Source: Burkholderiaceae bacterium
GTDB taxonomy: Bacteria; Pseudomonadota; Gammaproteobacteria; Burkholderiales; Burkholderiaceae
DNA length: 13,810 bases
Reading direction: 5' to 3'
NCBI GenBank assembly: GCA_030151165.1
Contig: JASLEM010000493.1
Location: 1 to 13,810 of the forward strand
Within the stretch, counting starts at the first letter, position 1. Each line of letters starts with the position of its first letter. Positions 12,785 through 13,810 of this stretch are shown in pieces. The translations under genes and the position numbers were made by a program. The notes below the pieces were generated by a model, which was given only the letters and a program-made list of their open reading frames with translations, was not told the DNA's origin and made no database searches.

Positions 12785-13810
12785 ATGGCCCTGCTCACCC
12801 TCACCAACGCCCACCTCGCCTTCGGGCACGTCGCCCTGCTCGATGGCGCCGACTTCGCGCTCGAGACCGCCGAGCGCGTCGCGCTGATCGGCCGCAACGG
12901 CACCGGCAAGTCCAGCATGCTGAAGATCCTGGCCGGCATGGACAAGCCCGACGACGGCCTGCTGCAGGTCGAGCGCGGCCTGCGCCGCACCTACGTGCCG
13001 CAGGAGCCGCTGTTCGCGCCGGGCATCACGGTGTTCGACGCCGTGAGCGAAGGCGTGGCCGAGGCGAAGGACGCGCGCGAGAAGTTCGAGAACCACGACG
13101 GCGTCGACCACGACGAGATGGATCGCCTGCAGACGCGCATCGAGGCGCTCGGCGGTTGGGACTGGGAGCGCCGCGTCGACGAGACCCTGCACCGCCTGAA
13201 CCTCGAGCCGGGCGTGCTGGTCGAGAAGCTGTCCGGCGGCGTGAGGAAGCGCGTCGCGCTGGCGCAGGCGCTGGTCGCCGCGCCGGACGTCCTGCTGCTC
13301 GACGAACCGACCAACCACCTCGATCTCGACGCGATCGACTGGCTCGCCGACCTGCTCAAGACCTACCGCGGCTCGCTGATCCTGATCTCGCACGACCGCG
13401 CGTTCATCGACGCGACCGCCACGCGCATCGTCGAGCTCGATCGCGGCCGGCTGCGCAGCTACCCGGGCAACTTCACGGCGTACGAGACGACCAAGCAGCG
13501 CGAGCTCGAATCGGAGGCGCTGGCCAACGCGCGCGCCGACAAGCTGCTCGCGCAGGAAGAGATCTGGATCCGCAAGGGCGTCGAGGCGCGCCGCACGCGC
13601 TCCGTCGCGCGCATCGGCCGCCTCGAGGTGCTGCGCGCGCAACGTGCCGCGCGCCGCGACCAGGTCGGCCAGGTGAGGCTCGAGGTCGCGACCGGCGGGC
13701 AGTCCGGCAAGATCGTCGCGCAGCTCGAGGACGTCACGATGCGCTACGGCGAGCGCGTGCTCGTCGACCGCTTCAACACCACCGTGCTGCGCGGCGACAA
13801 GATCGGCCTG
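12785..13810 (+). CDS. uup: ABC-F ATPase, Uup type (3' end missing)
   Basis: The first 342 codons of a soluble ABC-F protein, cut by the window end; Uup is usually about 630 residues. The first ATPase domain has Walker A GRNGTGKS (36-43), the signature LSGGVRKR (149-156) and Walker B VLLLDEPTNHLD with D173 and catalytic E174, then an H-loop ISHDRAF. The following WIRKGVEARRTRSVARIGRLEVLR linker is typical of Uup rather than EttA or YheS. The second domain begins with VTMRYGERVLVDRF at the edge. Uup acts on ribosomes or branched DNA and affects precise transposon excision and ribosome quality. The ATG follows the gshB stop with no spacer, and its ribosome-binding region is the A/G-rich end of gshB, so the two are probably cotranscribed. 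Confidence 0.9.
   Translation, partial: MALLTLTNAHLAFGHVALLDGADFALETAERVALIGRNGTGKSSMLKILAGMDKPDDGLLQVERGLRRTYVPQEPLFAPGITVFDAVSEGVAEAKDAREKFENHDGVDHDEMDRLQTRIEALGGWDWERRVDETLHRLNLEPGVLVEKLSGGVRKRVALAQALVAAPDVLLLDEPTNHLDLDAIDWLADLLKTYRGSLILISHDRAFIDATATRIVELDRGRLRSYPGNFTAYETTKQRELESEALANARADKLLAQEEIWIRKGVEARRTRSVARIGRLEVLRAQRAARRDQVGQVRLEVATGGQSGKIVAQLEDVTMRYGERVLVDRFNTTVLRGDKIGL

Noticed and set aside
11672..13642. A 656-codon minus-strand open frame over gshB and uup
   Set aside because: It is antisense to two well-identified genes and shows no recognisable domain.

Overview
The window looks like chromosomal DNA from a high-GC betaproteobacterium, most likely order Burkholderiales. I base this on third-position GC so high that long spurious open frames run antisense to most genes, on an RRM protein beginning MGNKLYVGNL, on a YfcA-type TSUP transporter, and on a CSSC/glycine-zipper protein typical of that order. 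No sequence search was possible, so family assignments rest on motifs recognised by eye.

Layout. Positions 1-56 (minus) hold the first 18 codons of an RRM RNA-binding protein, with an AT-rich promoter and a leader of about 125 nt behind it. From 411 to 6968 (plus) runs a compact gene train: a MarC-family membrane protein, then creB, creC and creD (a two-component system and its membrane-protein target), a small three-helix membrane protein, and a GMC-family flavin oxidoreductase. Four of these genes overlap a neighbour by a few bases or are translationally coupled. A near-consensus CreB-binding cre tag lies just before creD. A 353-bp gap (6969-7321) holds a set of hairpins ending in a rho-independent terminator, a candidate small RNA or leader. 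It is followed by a TSUP permease (7322-8086).

Positions 8107-9300 form the most unusual part. Two tandem, diverged copies of a small cassette lie on the minus strand. Each encodes a 63-64-residue exported or membrane peptide and has its own conserved upstream region, a GC-rich hairpin near the stop codon, and a terminator. Between them sits a 203-bp element with 41-bp inverted ends (40/41 complementary) and a second perfect palindrome inside. A glycine-zipper envelope protein (9447-10184, minus, with its own terminator) follows, divergent from a BenE-family symporter (10458-11624). The window closes with gshB (glutathione synthetase) and the 5' part of an ABC-F ATPase of the Uup type, the two abutting with no spacer.

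How the parts work together. CreC would sense a metabolic or envelope signal and phosphorylate CreB, which would bind the cre tag and switch on creD and probably the two overlapping genes after it. The remaining genes are separate housekeeping or transport units. The duplicated peptide cassette is the best candidate for something undescribed. Its strict conservation outside the coding region suggests regulated expression, but no function can be read from the sequence.
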